Shown here one piece after another: positions 1-11,585 of a stretch of 64,000 nt of DNA. The stretch lies in assembly GCA_951799405.1 (NCBI GenBank), contig OX637334.1, positions 6,634,001 to 6,698,000 of the forward strand, given 5' to 3'. The notes under the pieces were generated by a model, which saw nothing but the letters and a program-made list of their open reading frames with translations, was not told the origin of the DNA and searched no databases. How positions within the stretch are numbered: the first letter of the stretch is position 1; each line of letters begins with the position of its first letter. This DNA comes from Agapetus fuscipes. Lineage: Eukaryota; Arthropoda; Insecta; Trichoptera; Glossosomatidae. Both the position numbers and the translations under genes were made by a program.

Positions 1-1930
1 CTTGGAAAGCACTTTACTGAAGTAACCCAGAACAGTCTCATGCCCATCCTGTATTTGGGAAAGGACGCCTCCTATCCCCACATTACTAGCGTCGGTATCC
101 AGGATGAACTTTCCATCTTTTCGTGGGTAGCTCAAGATGGGGGCACTTGTTAATCTTCCCTTAAGCTCTTCAAATGCTTGTGCGCAGGAATCACTCCAAT
201 GGAAGCGAGTGTTTTCTTCCGTAAGCTTGGTGAGCGGTTTTGCAATGTCCGCAAATCTTGGCACAAACCTCCTGTAATAAGTGCACAGCCCCAGGAAACT
301 CCTAGTTTCATGTTTGTCCTTCAGCACGGGCCAGTCTCTTACTGCCTTGATTTTGGCAGGGTCAACTTCAACTCCACGTTGAGAAACTATGTGTCCCAGG
401 TAATTTACTTGTTTCTTGAACAGGTTACACTTTTTCGGGTTGAGCTTCAGTCCAGCGTCTTGTAGTCGCCCAAAAACTTGCTCCAGATTTCTCAACTGAT
501 GGTTGAAGTCCTTTCCCAGGATGATTATGTCATCCAAGTATACCAGGCAGGTTTCCCATGATAGTCCTCGCAGCACATTCTCCATCAGCCTTTCAAACGT
601 GGCGGGGGCATTGCATAAGCCAAATGGCATCACGGTGAACTGCCAAAGTCCAGATCCAGTCGAGAATGCAGTTTTCTCCTTATCTTTGGCATCCAATTCA
701 ACTTGCCAGTAGCCACTTTTCAGGTCCAATGTGGAAAAAATGGTGCATCCTGCCAATGTGTCCAAGGTGTCGTCAATCCTTGGCAGAGGGTAACTATCCT
801 TTTTCGTAACATCGTTGAGCAGTCTGTAGTCCACACAAAATCTCGTGGTACCATCCTTCTTTTTCACCAGTACCACCGGGGATGTCCAAGGGCTACTTGA
901 TGGTTCTATGATGCCATCCTTGCTCATGTCTTTGATGATCTTGTCAGCTTCTTCCCGCTTTGCAAAGGGTAGTCTTCTTGGAGCCTGTTTTATTGGTCTC
1001 GCATCTCCGGTGTCTATGCTATGTCGCACTACCTTGGTTCTTCCCAGACGGCCATTAGAGTCCTCGAAAATGTTCTGGTAGCGGCAGATCAAACTCCTCA
1101 CTCTCCGTTTGTTTTCCTCGGTTAGACCTTGGGAAGCGTCGTGGACCAGGGCTTCCAATTGTGTTGACAATTTGTTTCCTTCGCATGACATGTTTGTCAT
1201 CTGTTGCACAATGGAAGTTATCCTCTCACATCTGCCCAAAACAAAACCTTCATTCATTTTAACTGGGTAGCTGTTCACATTCATGATCTTGACAGGAATG
1301 GTCTCCTTTGCGCGAATCACTGTTCTTGCCACCATGACTCCTTTGTTAACATTGTCCATGTTCTCCGGTTCTATCATACAGATTTGGTCATTTGTACTAC
1401 TGGAATCCAGGCGGGCACTCACTATCATCTCGGATCGCCCCTTCACTTCGGTATTCTTGGCTAGGATAACACGTGCAGCCAGTTCTTTCCGTCTTTGCAG
1501 GATGACTTCTTCATTTCCAATTTTAATGGACCCTTTCTTTAAATTTAAACTGCACCCAAATCTGTCCAGTATGTCCATTCCCAATATAACGTCTTCTTCA
1601 ATGTTGGCCACCAACGTCCGATGATCAAAAGTGGTGCTGCCAATTTGGAAGGTGGCAATCGTCTCCCCATACACCTGTGCTGACTCTCCCGTGGCGGTGT
1701 GCAGAGACCACTTTGTTGGTGCAATCTGCTTACCTCGTGCCACTATGTCGCGTCTCAGAATTGTCCTGGTTGCTCCCGTGTCCACCAGTAGTTCACGAGT
1801 TACTCCATCTATTATGCCATTGATAAAAATGCTGCTGGCTTTTCCTCTCACGGTTGCGACAGTAGCAGCAGATTTCAGGGCCTCTCCAGCGTGGGTCAAC
1901 GGTTGCCCCTTCCCATTAACCCTTTCTAGT
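1..1930 (-). mobile_element. pol: Ty3/gypsy-type retrotransposon pol (protease and reverse transcriptase), runs off the window edge
   Basis: The reverse strand is open from the gag end to position 1. Reading order is an aspartic protease with the active-site motif LVDTGAT (about 1,771-1,791) and the flap-side motif ILGMDILDRFG (about 1,565-1,597), then a reverse transcriptase with KSGYWQVELD, PFGLCNAPATFERLM and the catalytic YLDDIII (about 527-548), then the start of the RNase H connection (FSKVLSK at the edge). The order protease-RT and the RT motifs are those of Ty3/gypsy (Metaviridae-type) elements. This frame is -1 relative to gag. I saw no stop codon in the part present, so the copy may be young. 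RNase H end, integrase and the other LTR lie outside the window. Confidence 0.9.
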
Positions 1931-3056
1931 TTTCCGCAGCCTGTTTTCTGGGTTTCTGAGGCTTGGGACACTTGGCGTGGCCCCTGATGGACTGTTTGAC
2001 AGCCTCAAACTCGAGAGCTTGGCTGAGCGCCTCGTTCAAAGCCTTGGGATGGGCCAGTTTTACGGCTTGTTGCGTCTCCCATTCCCGCAATCCATTTAGG
2101 AACTTGTCCACTGCCAAGCTCTCACAGATGTCGTCGGAGGCTGTCGGGTAAGCGTCTCGTACCAGGCGGGCGATGTCCATTTCAAACTCCTGGAGGCTCT
2201 CGTTGGGCTTCTGCACCCTTGTGTTCAGCTGCGACTTGTACAGCTGCTCCAGGCACTTGTGGCCATAGCGCATATCCAAGCGCTGCTTCAGCTGCCCAAA
2301 GTCACCACGGTTGTCCAGGGGTATGGCCTGCAGAACCCTGAGAGCGTCTCCTCGGAGCGACAGGCTGAGAACCGAAGCCTTCTTCTGCTGGCTCCAGGCT
2401 CCCATCATGGCAGCCGTCTCAAAGAGGGTCAAGTATTCCTCCCACGACGTCTTCCCGTCGAAGGTTGGGAGGTTGTGCTTTGCTAGGGAAGGGTCATCAT
2501 CCCCTCTTGTGACCCTGGTTGGAGTTGAGCATCCCTGGTCGGTCTCGTCGTGAAGGCCGCCTTTGGGGGAGATTCTGGTGGACTCCATCTGGCACTTGTC
2601 AGCCAGCTCGGCACGCAGACGGTCCTCCAGGCTTGCCACACGGGCCTCAATCTCTGACATTGCTCGCGAGCTTTCTGCCACTTTCTTCTCCAGCACGGTC
2701 AGGTTGCTGGTCATCTTCTCCTCCAGCCCAGTCATCTTCTCCTCTAGCCCGGTCAGGTTGCTGGTCATCTTCTCCTCCATGGTTGCCAGGTCCTCCTTCA
2801 TAGTCTTGGCGTTGTCAGCCATCTTCTCCTCCATGGAAGTGAAGTTTCCGGTGATGCTGAGGTTTAGCTCGTCCAAGGCGCGGTCCCCTCCAGACGCCAT
2901 GACAAAATATGCCGGGTCTTCGCCTGACTGTTCTAAGGCCTCCATGAGGCGTGCCTGTAAGGCCGCCTTCCCTCCTGAGGTCTCCAGGTCCCTCTCCAGA
3001 AGCTCATTTTTAAGCTCAGTGACTTTGAGGTCCTTGATGTTCACTTTGGTTGCCAT
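1926..3056 (-). CDS. gag: Retrotransposon Gag with N-terminal SAP domain, 376 aa
   Basis: ATG at 3,056, stop TAG at 1,926-1,928. Residues about 7-42 form a SAP-type helix-extension-helix (KDLKVTELKNELLERDLETS then GGKAALQARLMEAL), a DNA-binding fold normally found in chromatin proteins. Residues about 70-150 are a coiled coil built from repeated LEEKMTSNLT/LEEKMTG units. Residues about 190-340 resemble the retrotransposon gag capsid region (LPTFDGKTSWEEYLTLFE, then ESLQEFEMDIARLV). There is no CCHC zinc knuckle at the basic C-terminus. It is followed on the same strand by protease/RT in the -1 frame; both frames are open around the stop, so expression of pol by ribosomal frameshifting is likely. 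A related degenerate gag fragment lies at 52,261-52,440. Confidence 0.88.
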   Translation of the reverse strand: MATKVNIKDLKVTELKNELLERDLETSGGKAALQARLMEALEQSGEDPAYFVMASGGDRALDELNLSITGNFTSMEEKMADNAKTMKEDLATMEEKMTSNLTGLEEKMTGLEEKMTSNLTVLEKKVAESSRAMSEIEARVASLEDRLRAELADKCQMESTRISPKGGLHDETDQGCSTPTRVTRGDDDPSLAKHNLPTFDGKTSWEEYLTLFETAAMMGAWSQQKKASVLSLSLRGDALRVLQAIPLDNRGDFGQLKQRLDMRYGHKCLEQLYKSQLNTRVQKPNESLQEFEMDIARLVRDAYPTASDDICESLAVDKFLNGLREWETQQAVKLAHPKALNEALSQALEFEAVKQSIRGHAKCPKPQKPRKQAAEN

Positions 3057-3721
3057 TTTTTTTCAAAATTTACTTCAAAACAAAAATATTTTTAAATTTA
3101 TTTAATACAAGTTTTGAGTTTTATATATATAGCTGTTTTGAATACGTACTTTAGCAAAATAATAATTTATCTGATTACACTGATTGGTAGGTACTGTCTT
3201 TTAATATTTATTTTTAAATCACCAATATTTTTAACATAATAATGTCTGATAGTACATAATTATCTATTTCGTCTCAAGTCTTTCAAACACACAGGTAGGT
3301 ACTTAATGTACATTCACACACTTGTAAACAAAGGATAGTTATTCAAAAACTTTTTCTCGATGAATCTGGAACGTTCTTTTGTAATATTTTTTTTCAAGAT
3401 TTTTATTTATTTATTTTATTTTTTTAATCACACACAATAATAAAAAAACTATGGTCCAATTTGATGACTTTCTCAATGCGGTAAAATAGTCATTATGTTA
3501 TGTCCAGAATTATGTTCCATATGATGTTCCAGAATTTATAAGCAACTTGCTTTTGCGTCTTTTCTTTTAACAAAAATTTATTTAAACACTTGTTTTCACA
3601 AAAGTCAGTTCACACAAAGTTCAATTTGAATAAAGTTCATTTTAACACTATTTAATTTATTTTATTTATTTTTAGACAGAAGATCTTAATTTTTCTTGAC
3701 AACCCCACACCTGACACCAAT
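3057..3721 (-). mobile_element. Untranslated leader and primer-binding site of the gypsy-type element
   Basis: About 640 AT-rich bases separate the gag start from a primer-binding-type sequence TGGTGTCAGGTGTGGGG (reverse strand, about 3,703-3,719), which directly follows an LTR end reading CGTAACA. The leader holds poly-T and TTTATTT runs and no ORF of note. Leaders of this kind in gypsy-type elements carry packaging and start signals; nothing specific can be read here. Confidence 0.7.
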
Positions 3722-4310
3722 TGTTACGAAATTAGGGTTCAATTGTCTTCAAATTAAAAATACACAGGTCTTCTTCAATAGTTATTTATTTTACACAGTT
3801 ACAAAATTTATTTTCACACTACTTTCTCGATTATTCCATTGGTTTCGGTTCACTGATCAGATGGCTTCGATGTGTTTGTTAGTCGCTATGATACTGGCCC
3901 GCTCTGCAGGCCATTCGCACCTTTATACTCTTCAGAGCAGTATGATCCAGAACTAAAGTCGCCAGACGGTTCCAGAGTAATTATTACTTCTCGATGTTTC
4001 ACGTACTACCTAGACACAACCAAAATCCTACCTACAAATGTAATACAGTATTCCTATAATTATAACAAATACCTACTTAGCCTAGAGAATTCTACACTTA
4101 TACATAATTATCGATCTTACCTACCAATACTTTTGAGGATTCTTATAACTATAACTATCCATACTTATTTCAATATTTATATTTACATAACAATACTTAC
4201 TTACAATAAATATCGATGTTAATATATCTTTGCAACTTAGCTTATTGATTAGGTACCTATACCAAGGAAAAACCAAACTTTTTTTAGGGTCTTTATCTCC
4301 ACTGTACATA
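3722..4310 (-). repeat. Probable 5' LTR of the gypsy-type element (outer boundary uncertain)
   Basis: The inner end is set by CGTAACA next to the primer-binding site. On the reverse strand a TATA box (TATAAAGG, 3,920-3,927) lies about 200 bases upstream of that end. The outer end must start with TG; a TGTACAGTGGAG candidate lies near 4,305, but the second LTR is outside the window, so the boundary is a guess. Confidence 0.55.
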
Positions 4311-4954
4311 CTTTATTAATTTCACTTTTATCAGAGTCAAATGATCTTCAATGGGGTCAAAAAAAACAGTGGTATTCTCTAAACATTTGACTCATAGCTG
4401 ATCTACGGATCATTGATTTTTTGTATGGAAAATTCACTGTAAGCTGCGGATGAGCCATAGCTTTGCTGTTTGATAAAAGCACCGAATTTTAAAAATGATT
4501 ATCTGCATTAATTATCACAAGTGCATTCGTCTTCAATACAGCAAGACGTATTAGATCAAATTAACCTAATCCACTTTTGTAGTTTTTGAAAGTTTCGATA
4601 CTAGCCTAGTTACTGCACCTACTATTTAATGCTGAAATAAAGGTCACAGTCTAATGATTATCGCTTTGGACTTGATAGCAAAAGGTAACTATTTCAAACT
4701 CCTATTAAATTTCAAAAATAATATCCGATTATTGTAGTTTTTTTATAAGAAACATTAGTCTGGGAGATACAGTTTTAGTCTCTTGACGTCTCGTTGGTCT
4801 CCAAGTCAATCTCTTCTGGAGACTCGTGCTGTGCGGATAAAAAGAACACAATAAGAACAGAAGTAAGTTCAGCAAGATCTGCACACGTACACAATACTTC
4901 AAAAAACAAATTTCATTTTATTATTATGAGATCCTTAATTGTGATAAAAAGTGG
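4311..4954. other. AT-rich intergenic stretch, nothing recognised
   Basis: No ORF with family features, no clear repeat boundary. Contains only short AT-rich text. Confidence 0.5.
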
Positions 4955-5565
4955 TTGATTTATTTGGTGAGCGCTGTTTTTTGTGTGAAAACACCTCAAG
5001 AGCCCTCTGCAAGCTTGGTCTTTGCTATGGAAACTTCTCCATTACGCCAATTTCGTGTCCACAAGGAATAACTACCGAGCCTTCAGGCGCTTTTGCGCCT
5101 GTTACGTGAACCCTGGACTGGATCTCCATCCGGTCGATTGCGGACGCCAACCACAAATTCCTTGTGATTAGCACGAAATATCAAGGAGCGCATTCCGATG
5201 CAGTTGCATCTAGTTAGTATTCTCGGATTTTGCCTTGTTTTCTCTAGTGGACAAACAGGAAGACCTAGAATCACTGCTGGGTCGGGTCGCGACCATCAAG
5301 AAGGCCTTCCACCACAAAAATAAATTATAGCATTGCATGAGCGTTCTGTGATACGCTTCCACGGATGGAAGTGTACAAACGGAACGGGTATGAGGATGGG
5401 TTTGCGCAGCTGTTACCATAAAAAAGCACATGAATTCTTCAACGTAGTGAAGAGCGTAGTTTTTTTTCGTTTGTGTTCTACCGGAAATCGAACCTACTAC
5501 CTTCCAATGACGAATCCAAGGCGTTAACCACTTGACTAGGTACCGGTCAAATACCTTGTTTAACG
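4955..5565 (-). repeat. SINE-A copy, interrupted
   Basis: The 3' module (AGGGCTCTTGAGGTG type) lies at about 4,965-5,030. The tRNA-like head lies at about 5,480-5,560, with a B-box-like GGTTCGATTTCC and an A-box-like TAGTCAAGTGGTTAACG on the reverse strand. About 385 bases of other sequence separate the two, so a later insertion probably split the copy. Confidence 0.65.
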
Positions 5566-6284
5566 TGGGAAAATCAGTAGGTAAACAGTGTAGACAGCCA
5601 ACTTAACTAATCACCATTTTTCATATTTAATGAACGGGTATTATTTTAAATAATTGCTCTTTGCTCTATCATTATATTTTCTATGGTTAAGTTACGCCCT
5701 GATACCATTGATGTTTACAGTGTACGCAAAACCATGGATTGTATTGCAAATAGATGTTTGGTATATCTGTTTCAACCTTACTCATCACAAATCGTTTGGT
5801 AGAAAGGGAACAAAGATGCTCCCAGTGAAACTTCACACTAAATAAAGAAGTATAAGAGAAGTTAGAAGAGTTCTCTGCAATGTTGGCATTACTAAACGTA
5901 ATCTTTGCGCGAAAATTGGGCGGACGCGTTTAATGGTTTTGGTGGATAAAATTATCAATAAAAAAATGCGTTATTAAAAATAAATTGGGCTTGAGCCATT
6001 TAAATATATAATTAATTATAGGAATAATGTCTATCTTTTTTAATTTGTTTTCTGTCCAAATTTTACAGTAACTCCCTGCCATAGTTTGCTGATAACTATA
6101 ATTTTTAATTAGTTAATTAATGTTGTGTTTCTACAGTTAATTAATCACACATTATGATAATAATACACGTGTATTTAGCACTGCCAATAAAACATGAATG
6201 GGCTTTTTTGTTTCGTTTCCGGGAGAGAATTTATACACTAAAAACCTTGAAAGTGATTAACTCTCTGAGATTTTGAATGTATCT
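5566..6284. other. AT-rich intergenic stretch, nothing recognised
   Basis: No convincing gene or repeat boundary. One open frame of about 60 codons near 5,654-5,845 has no recognisable features. Confidence 0.45.
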
Positions 6285-6285
6285 G

Positions 6286-6690
6286 GACATGACCGGTCCA
6301 TGGTCTAGTGATTTACGCTGTGGACTCGCAAACGGAAGGTGATGAATTCGATTCCCGGCGAAACACACAAAATATCAATAACTTTTCAAAGACAATTTTC
6401 GTAGGGTTAAAAATTTCAGCCGTCTTTACCAGTAAAAGACCGTCACAAAGGTTCGTCCAACCTCACAGCTGATATAGAGATAATAGGTTGGAATGAAGCT
6501 GACCTCACCGGTTGTAAAAATTTGGTTCATTTTTTACAATGCTACCCCGGTTTCAGAAAATGCAAGGTTTATGTTCATTTGAGGTTTGGTTTATTTTGTA
6601 AGTACATAATAGCATGTATCAGCGTAAACGCATATATACACGTGTCTGGTTGTGGGCGTGCACTAAATATGAATTTTAAATATCGATAAT
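6286..6690 (+). repeat. SINE-A, near full-length copy
   Basis: Starts GACCGGTCCATGGTCTAGTG (A-box-like), then the B-box-like GAATTCGATTCCCGGC near 6,345-6,360, a core, and a 3' part (AGGTTGGAATGAAGCTGACC ... GTTCATTTGAGGTTTGG) shared with the LINE tails at 27,285 and 34,497. The tRNA-like head indicates an RNA polymerase III promoter origin. Divergent, so old. Confidence 0.8.
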
Positions 6691-6699
6691 ATACCTGCG

Positions 6700-7330
6700 A
6701 CTAAGAGTACAGACGCCGAAAAAATCAATTTTTGTGATAACCTGGCGCTTCGGAATGTTTATCGTAGCAGCGTGTAGTGTAAAATTTACACAGGTATATT
6801 TTTTAGGTCAGAATTAATATTTGATATGAAACTCACCTATCTTTGTACATGCATATTATTGTATTCACTGTTGCAATTATCCATTCATTCGCTTTCATAA
6901 AAAGTGTAATAATGTTGCGGTCATCATGGCGATAGCATTTTTTACACAAAATAATGATGAAAAAATAATAATTTATTTTTTTCACATCCATAACATGTAT
7001 AAAACTCTATAAATAAAACTTTCAGGTTATTTTACTGGTATGTGTTGTGCTGAAATTAGGGTCATTTTACAAACTTATGCAAAAAAAATCAAGGCTTATC
7101 AATCATCTTATGCAAAAAAAACGCCCAGCTGGAAGACCTCCTAAAGGTGGAAGGATTGCTGGACAAGAGATATTCTCGTCACAGAATCCATGAGCTGATA
7201 TGAAGGTTTAGTTGTGAATCATACAACGAATGGTCTAAATTAATCAAAATTATCTAAACTAATCTAAGTTGCAAAGATATCGACGGTTAAAAGGCAGTAG
7301 GGCTTATGCCCGAGCACTTCTTCTTCTTCG
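6700..7330. other. AT-rich intergenic stretch
   Basis: No supported gene. Two nearby partial repeats of TTATGCAAAAAAAA (about 7,076 and 7,110) are the only structure noticed. Confidence 0.4.
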
Positions 7331-7338
7331 TGTCAGCT

Positions 7339-8034
7339 TCACACCGTATTGGCCCAGTAACGAGCAATGTCTACAGCTCCTTGGTTTCCCGCAAAGAGAT
7401 CATCCATGGAGCTTGTTGGACAGGAAGGACAACACCGCAGGTGCTCCATTTTTTGCTGAGCTCCACACTCACATAGTGTAGAGTCCTCCCGTCCCAGAAA
7501 TCCCCAGGTCAGCATGTTGGCCCGGGCTCTTCCAACATTGGTCCTCAATCTGTTCATGGATTTCCAAACGGGCCACTCGAGGTTCTTTCCTGGAGGTAGG
7601 CTCTCTGCAGGCTGCACAAAGTTCTCCGGGCATTCCTCCTTCCACATTTGCAATCTCACCGCCACTGGATCCGAAGACAAGGGCTGCACGGAACTAAGGA
7701 AGCTGTGTCTCGACTTCAGGCGCTGCTGTGATGAAAAACCACTTCCGTAAATGCAGTGCTGTGTGCACGTTAGGGCCTTCTGCCTCTCGACTCTCGAAGC
7801 CACCTTGCGTCTGATGTGGGGTGGGGCTATGCCTGCAAGAGGATATAACTTCCCCGTGGGCGTTGGCTTGAGGCATCCTGATACAATACGGCAGGTATCA
7901 TTCAGCGCGACATCAACTTGCTTCGCATGTGCGGAGCGTTCCCATACCGGGGCTGCGTACTCTCCGGCTGAGAAACACAAAGCCATTGCAGTTACACGTA
8001 TTACTTGTGGCTGCGCACCCCAGTTGGTGCCCAC
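7339..8034 (-). pseudogene. Non-LTR retrotransposon reverse transcriptase, C-terminal fragment
   Basis: 231 open codons without a proper start. The reading resembles the C-terminal tail of insect LINE polyproteins: YAAPVWERSAHAKQVDVALN and CRIVSGCLKPTPTGKLYPL, then MNRLRTNVGRARANMLTWGF with a cysteine/histidine cluster CECGAQQKMEHLRCCPSCP, a zinc-finger-like motif common after the RT domain. The RT palm itself is missing, as expected for a 5'-truncated insertion. Confidence 0.82.
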
Positions 8035-8234
8035 GAGCCCTTATTAGCGACATAAACTGAATTGTTAAAATGACTTTTTTATCATATCGTTAAAATCAAA
8101 AAAGCTCTAAAATTAAAAAAAGTTAACAAGAAGTTACACAAATGTGTAGCTTAGTTACGTTTTTTTGCTGGGTAGTCCTTAGGTTGTTCTTATGTCTGCT
8201 CAAGCTTCCACAACATAGGTCATAATAGATCTTA

Positions 8235-8430
8235 CACTCTTGTATCTAGCCACCATTCGACTAGGAGTGGCCTGCACCTCTGCAGATGTGTCTCCACTTT
8301 GTTCGATCCTTACACACTTATTTCATCTCCTCGACCTTCATCACTCTCTTCATGCATGCTCTTTTCTATTTCTCACTCTGCAGATTGCAGACGTTCACTA
8401 ATTTGATCACGTCATGCTTTCCTAGGTTTT
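8235..8430 (-). mobile_element. LINE C-terminal tail fragment
   Basis: The reverse strand reads RACMKRVMKVEEMK then VCKDRTKWRHICRGAG, the same tail seen intact at 60,816-61,088. At least one in-frame stop. Part of a LINE family scattered through the window. Confidence 0.65.
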
Positions 8431-8884
8431 TATTATATTTTTAGTCGACCATTTATTTCTATGTTTTTTATTCTGAGTAGACTTGTTAATGTTAGCTAAT
8501 AAATAAATTTACTTCATATCGACACGCATATATTTTTTAGTAGAGCCACAATTACAGAACATAAAAGCTATTCGTTGTATAAAATGCAATGATGTTACTG
8601 AACATACCTACTCGTACTTAATCAGGTGTTATGTAATGAATATGTTAACTCAGAATTTCTACAGAGAAAACGTGTAGGTATAACAACTGTTTTTTAACTG
8701 TGAAAAACTCAGTAACAACTAAAAATTGACTTGAATTCGTGCCTACAAGAAATTCGTAATTAGTATGGAAGCTAGATGGCATAGAGAACGCCTAACGTTC
8801 AAATTTATTCATAATTTCAATCAATCCATTCTTTCCTCGGACTCTGTGGATATATCTTAGTGTATGAAACATCGCAAATTTCAA

Positions 8885-9120
8885 TCTATGTAATCTATAA
8901 TCAAAAGTGACAAAGATAGATTGACATTCAAGATTCATATTACATGCATGCTCACAAGCAGACACCCGGCGGAGCACAAAAAATATATACCATTTATATT
9001 TTCAAACATGCTCTTCGCTGGGTTGAAAAATTCATATACCTTTACCAAAGATCGGTCACCACAGGTCCATCCAACCTTACAGAAACTGGGAATTAGAGCT
9101 TTGTAGAGACGACCAAGCTC
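8885..9120. repeat. Fused SINE-A fragments
   Basis: About 8,885-8,975 carries the inverted 3' tail (ACATTCAAGATTCATATTAC). About 8,968-9,110 carries the core in + orientation (CCTTTACCAAAGATCGGTCA, GTCCATCCAACCTTAC). Two fragments in opposite orientation meet without a clear boundary. Confidence 0.6.
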
Positions 9121-9125
9121 GTAAA

Positions 9126-9470
9126 AAGTCCGGTCGATAGCTCAGTTGGAAGAATGCTTGCATTCCATACCCGGAGCACGGATTCGATCTCCACTGAGGG
9201 TGTCAGAAATTATTTCCCGTTTCGGTGTTTATTTCAAACCCAATATAATTACCGGACAGGTTTATTTAGCTTTCACAATAAATGAGAACCATCCCCCTCA
9301 GGAGCTGCGAAACCCCTACTTCAACTGAAGTTATGTGAAGTAGTGTGAGGCCGGTCCCCTAGCCCGTAAAAATGAATAGGTCTCGAATCGCCACGTGCGA
9401 AACACCTTTGGGAATAACGCAGGCGTGAAGGTACACTGTGTAACTTAGTTGCGTTTTTTAACTACTTTTT
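9126..9470 (+). repeat. SINE-B, near full-length copy
   Basis: A second tRNA-headed SINE family. The head reads GGTCGATAGCTCAGTTGG (A box) and GGATTCGATCTCC (B box). The body holds TTTCGGTGTTTATTTCAAA and GCCACGTGCGAA; it ends near AACTTAGTTGCG. Related copies: 17,860, 21,995, 41,100, 47,570 and 62,500. Confidence 0.8.
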
Positions 9471-9734
9471 GCCCAGCAATTCCCATAGAAAACCCAATGA
9501 ACGCCGACTCTGTGCGATTGGCACTCAAAGTCATTCTATCTCTAGGTACAATAATTACTAATCAGACATCGTGTACACAAAGCAGTTGAGGCATCTTGCT
9601 TCAGATTTGTCATGGCGAGAAGCAGCTCCACTAGACCTTTCATTGTCTGTCGTTTGATTCCGTTACCATTTACCGTTGGCCCTTCAGATACCTACTTGGC
9701 GACGGATCAGTGATTTCGTTCTCGTGTCTTCAAC

Positions 9735-10470
9735 TCTCGGTTGATGGAGTTGATGAGTTGATGACGCCGACGAGTTATTTCGTAATAAATTCATGAAGAG
9801 GAATGCAATCCTCCAAACTATTTTTGTGCGATCGACGTCATCAACTTATCAGAAACAGATAAGTATAAACTATTTGTATCAAGATGATGAGGTTGCCAAA
9901 TTTGGTGAGGTTGATGATGTTAATAAGTTGAAGAATTGATTAGACATGGGGCTTGATGAATTGATAAAGTTGATGATGTTGATAGTTGGATGAGGTTGTT
10001 CAGCTGATGATTTGATGTAAAGTAGATTTGATAAGATGATGAGGTGGTGAAAGCGAATAAACTGATGGTTTGATAAAGTAGATGAGTGTATAACTTTGAT
10101 AACTTGATGAGATTGATGGTTTTATGGACTTTTTTGAGTTGATTTAATTGATGTGTTGATGATATTGATGGATGTGTGGGGTTGTTTAGTTGATAGGATG
10201 ATGAAGCTAATGAGGTTGTAGAGTCAGTGATTTGGTGAAGCTGGTAGATTTGATGAAATTGTTTTTTTTTTTTTTTGAGTTAATGATTTGATAAAATAGA
10301 TGAGTAGATTTAATTAATAAATATGTTGATGAGGTTGGTAATTTGATTTGGTATATGAGTTTATTTACTTGAGTAATTGATGGTTGATGATATTGATGAG
10401 TTAGTGAAGAGGAAGAGTTGACGAGGTTGATGATTTGATGTATCTGTAATACTTTGATGAGGCTCTCAGT
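9735..10470 (+). repeat. Degenerate TTGATGA-type simple repeat
   Basis: Dense variants of TTGATGA/GATGAGG on an irregular 6-10 base spacing. A SINE-C 3' fragment (GAAGAGGAATGCAATCCTCC) interrupts near 9,793. The same repeat resumes at about 10,905-11,070, so the intervening piece (about 10,595-10,870) probably inserted into it. Confidence 0.85.
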
Positions 10471-10594
10471 CTGCGACAGAACAAAATATATTTCCGCATT
10501 TCGGTTTTCTTCAAAGCAGTGCCTGCCAAACTGTGAATCATGGTATAAACTACAAATGTAGGGAATGAAAAATATTCAAGACAACGCCTTATTT

Positions 10595-10870
10595 CAGATC
10601 AGTGAGTCCCAAAGTGGTCCACGAGATACTCGACGGGGTCTACATTGGCGTGGCATGGAGGTCCACAGGTTGTAAGAGGGGATCCACGAAAACTTATAAA
10701 AGCCCGTAACCTCCCCCCCCCCCTCATCAGTGATTTTTTTCAGGGTATCCAACGGAACCAACAAAATTTTGAAAGTGGTCTATGAGTGGCAATGAGAAAA
10801 ATTCAAAAGGGCCGCCACATGAAACCTCGGAAAAGTCTTAAAATATATATATTAATATTATAAATGCGTA
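10595..10870. mobile_element. Possible hAT-type non-autonomous element relic
   Basis: CAGTGAGTCCCAAAGTGG resembles the common hAT terminal motif CAGTGGTTCCCAAAGTGG, and the piece splits a simple repeat. It holds a C-run near 10,710-10,725. I could not find a matching opposite end. Confidence 0.4.
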
Positions 10871-11069
10871 ACACTGATGCCCACCATGTCATGAGTCGCT
10901 GGAGATGAAGGTTGATGAGTTGGTGGATCTGTTGACTGTTGTGGTTGATGAGTTGATGGAGCTATTGTGGTTGATGATAATATATGGAACAAATCAGTAG
11001 GTTTAGTTGAAGGTTTGATGTGTTTATGAGTGTTTTAATTGATTTCTTACTTTAATAGCTTGATGATTT

Positions 11070-11420
11070 GGTGAAAAAACAAGACAAGTCTTTTGTAAAA
11101 GGTAAAAAAGTTTGGCAGTCACATCCATGGGTCCTCGTACTTCTACAGTTTTAGCAAACAATCATTATGTTAGTATTTTTTCTCACGGAATCGTCTGCAG
11201 ACACCTTGGTCAATGCTGTTTTATTTAAATTCAATAATTACACGCGCACTTAGCTTAATCGTTGGCATTGTTTTGGCTCATCTGGGCATTCAAAATGTTC
11301 TGAGGTGTTACAAATGAGAATATAATCTGTGAATTATGTTCATCAGATATTTAAGCCTGGAAGATCATCTTAATCATCAACATCCTTGAAAGACAACTCG
11401 CTGTTGAGTACAATAATTTC
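11070..11420. other. Intergenic, nothing recognised
   Basis: No supported gene or repeat. Confidence 0.4.
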
Positions 11421-11424
11421 CTTT

Positions 11425-11585
11425 GTCAACTACTTCCAACGCTGTCTATTCATCGTGTTGCCTCTACAGTCCCACACTCCCATTTTAAGACAGTCCGCAC
11501 TAACCGTCCTGCGTCCATCCACCTTACTCTGGTACCTCCAGGGTCTGCCATCATAACTATCCTCTACGAGCTCCGATGGTAGGTA
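11425..11585 (-). mobile_element. LINE C-terminal tail fragment
   Basis: The reverse strand reads a GRPWRYQ ... VDGRRTVSADCLKMGVWDCR ... NRQRWK pattern, typical of the end of insect LINE polyproteins. Short and truncated on both sides. Confidence 0.5.

Noticed and set aside
2311..2803. + strand ORFs of 80-180 codons over the gag gene
   Set aside because: Shadows of the gag coding sequence, which has the domain evidence.
9126..9200. Possible tRNA gene (TAGCTCAGTTGG and GGATTCGATCTCC boxes)
   Set aside because: No acceptor-stem pairing is evident, and the same head recurs in front of a SINE-B body in several copies.
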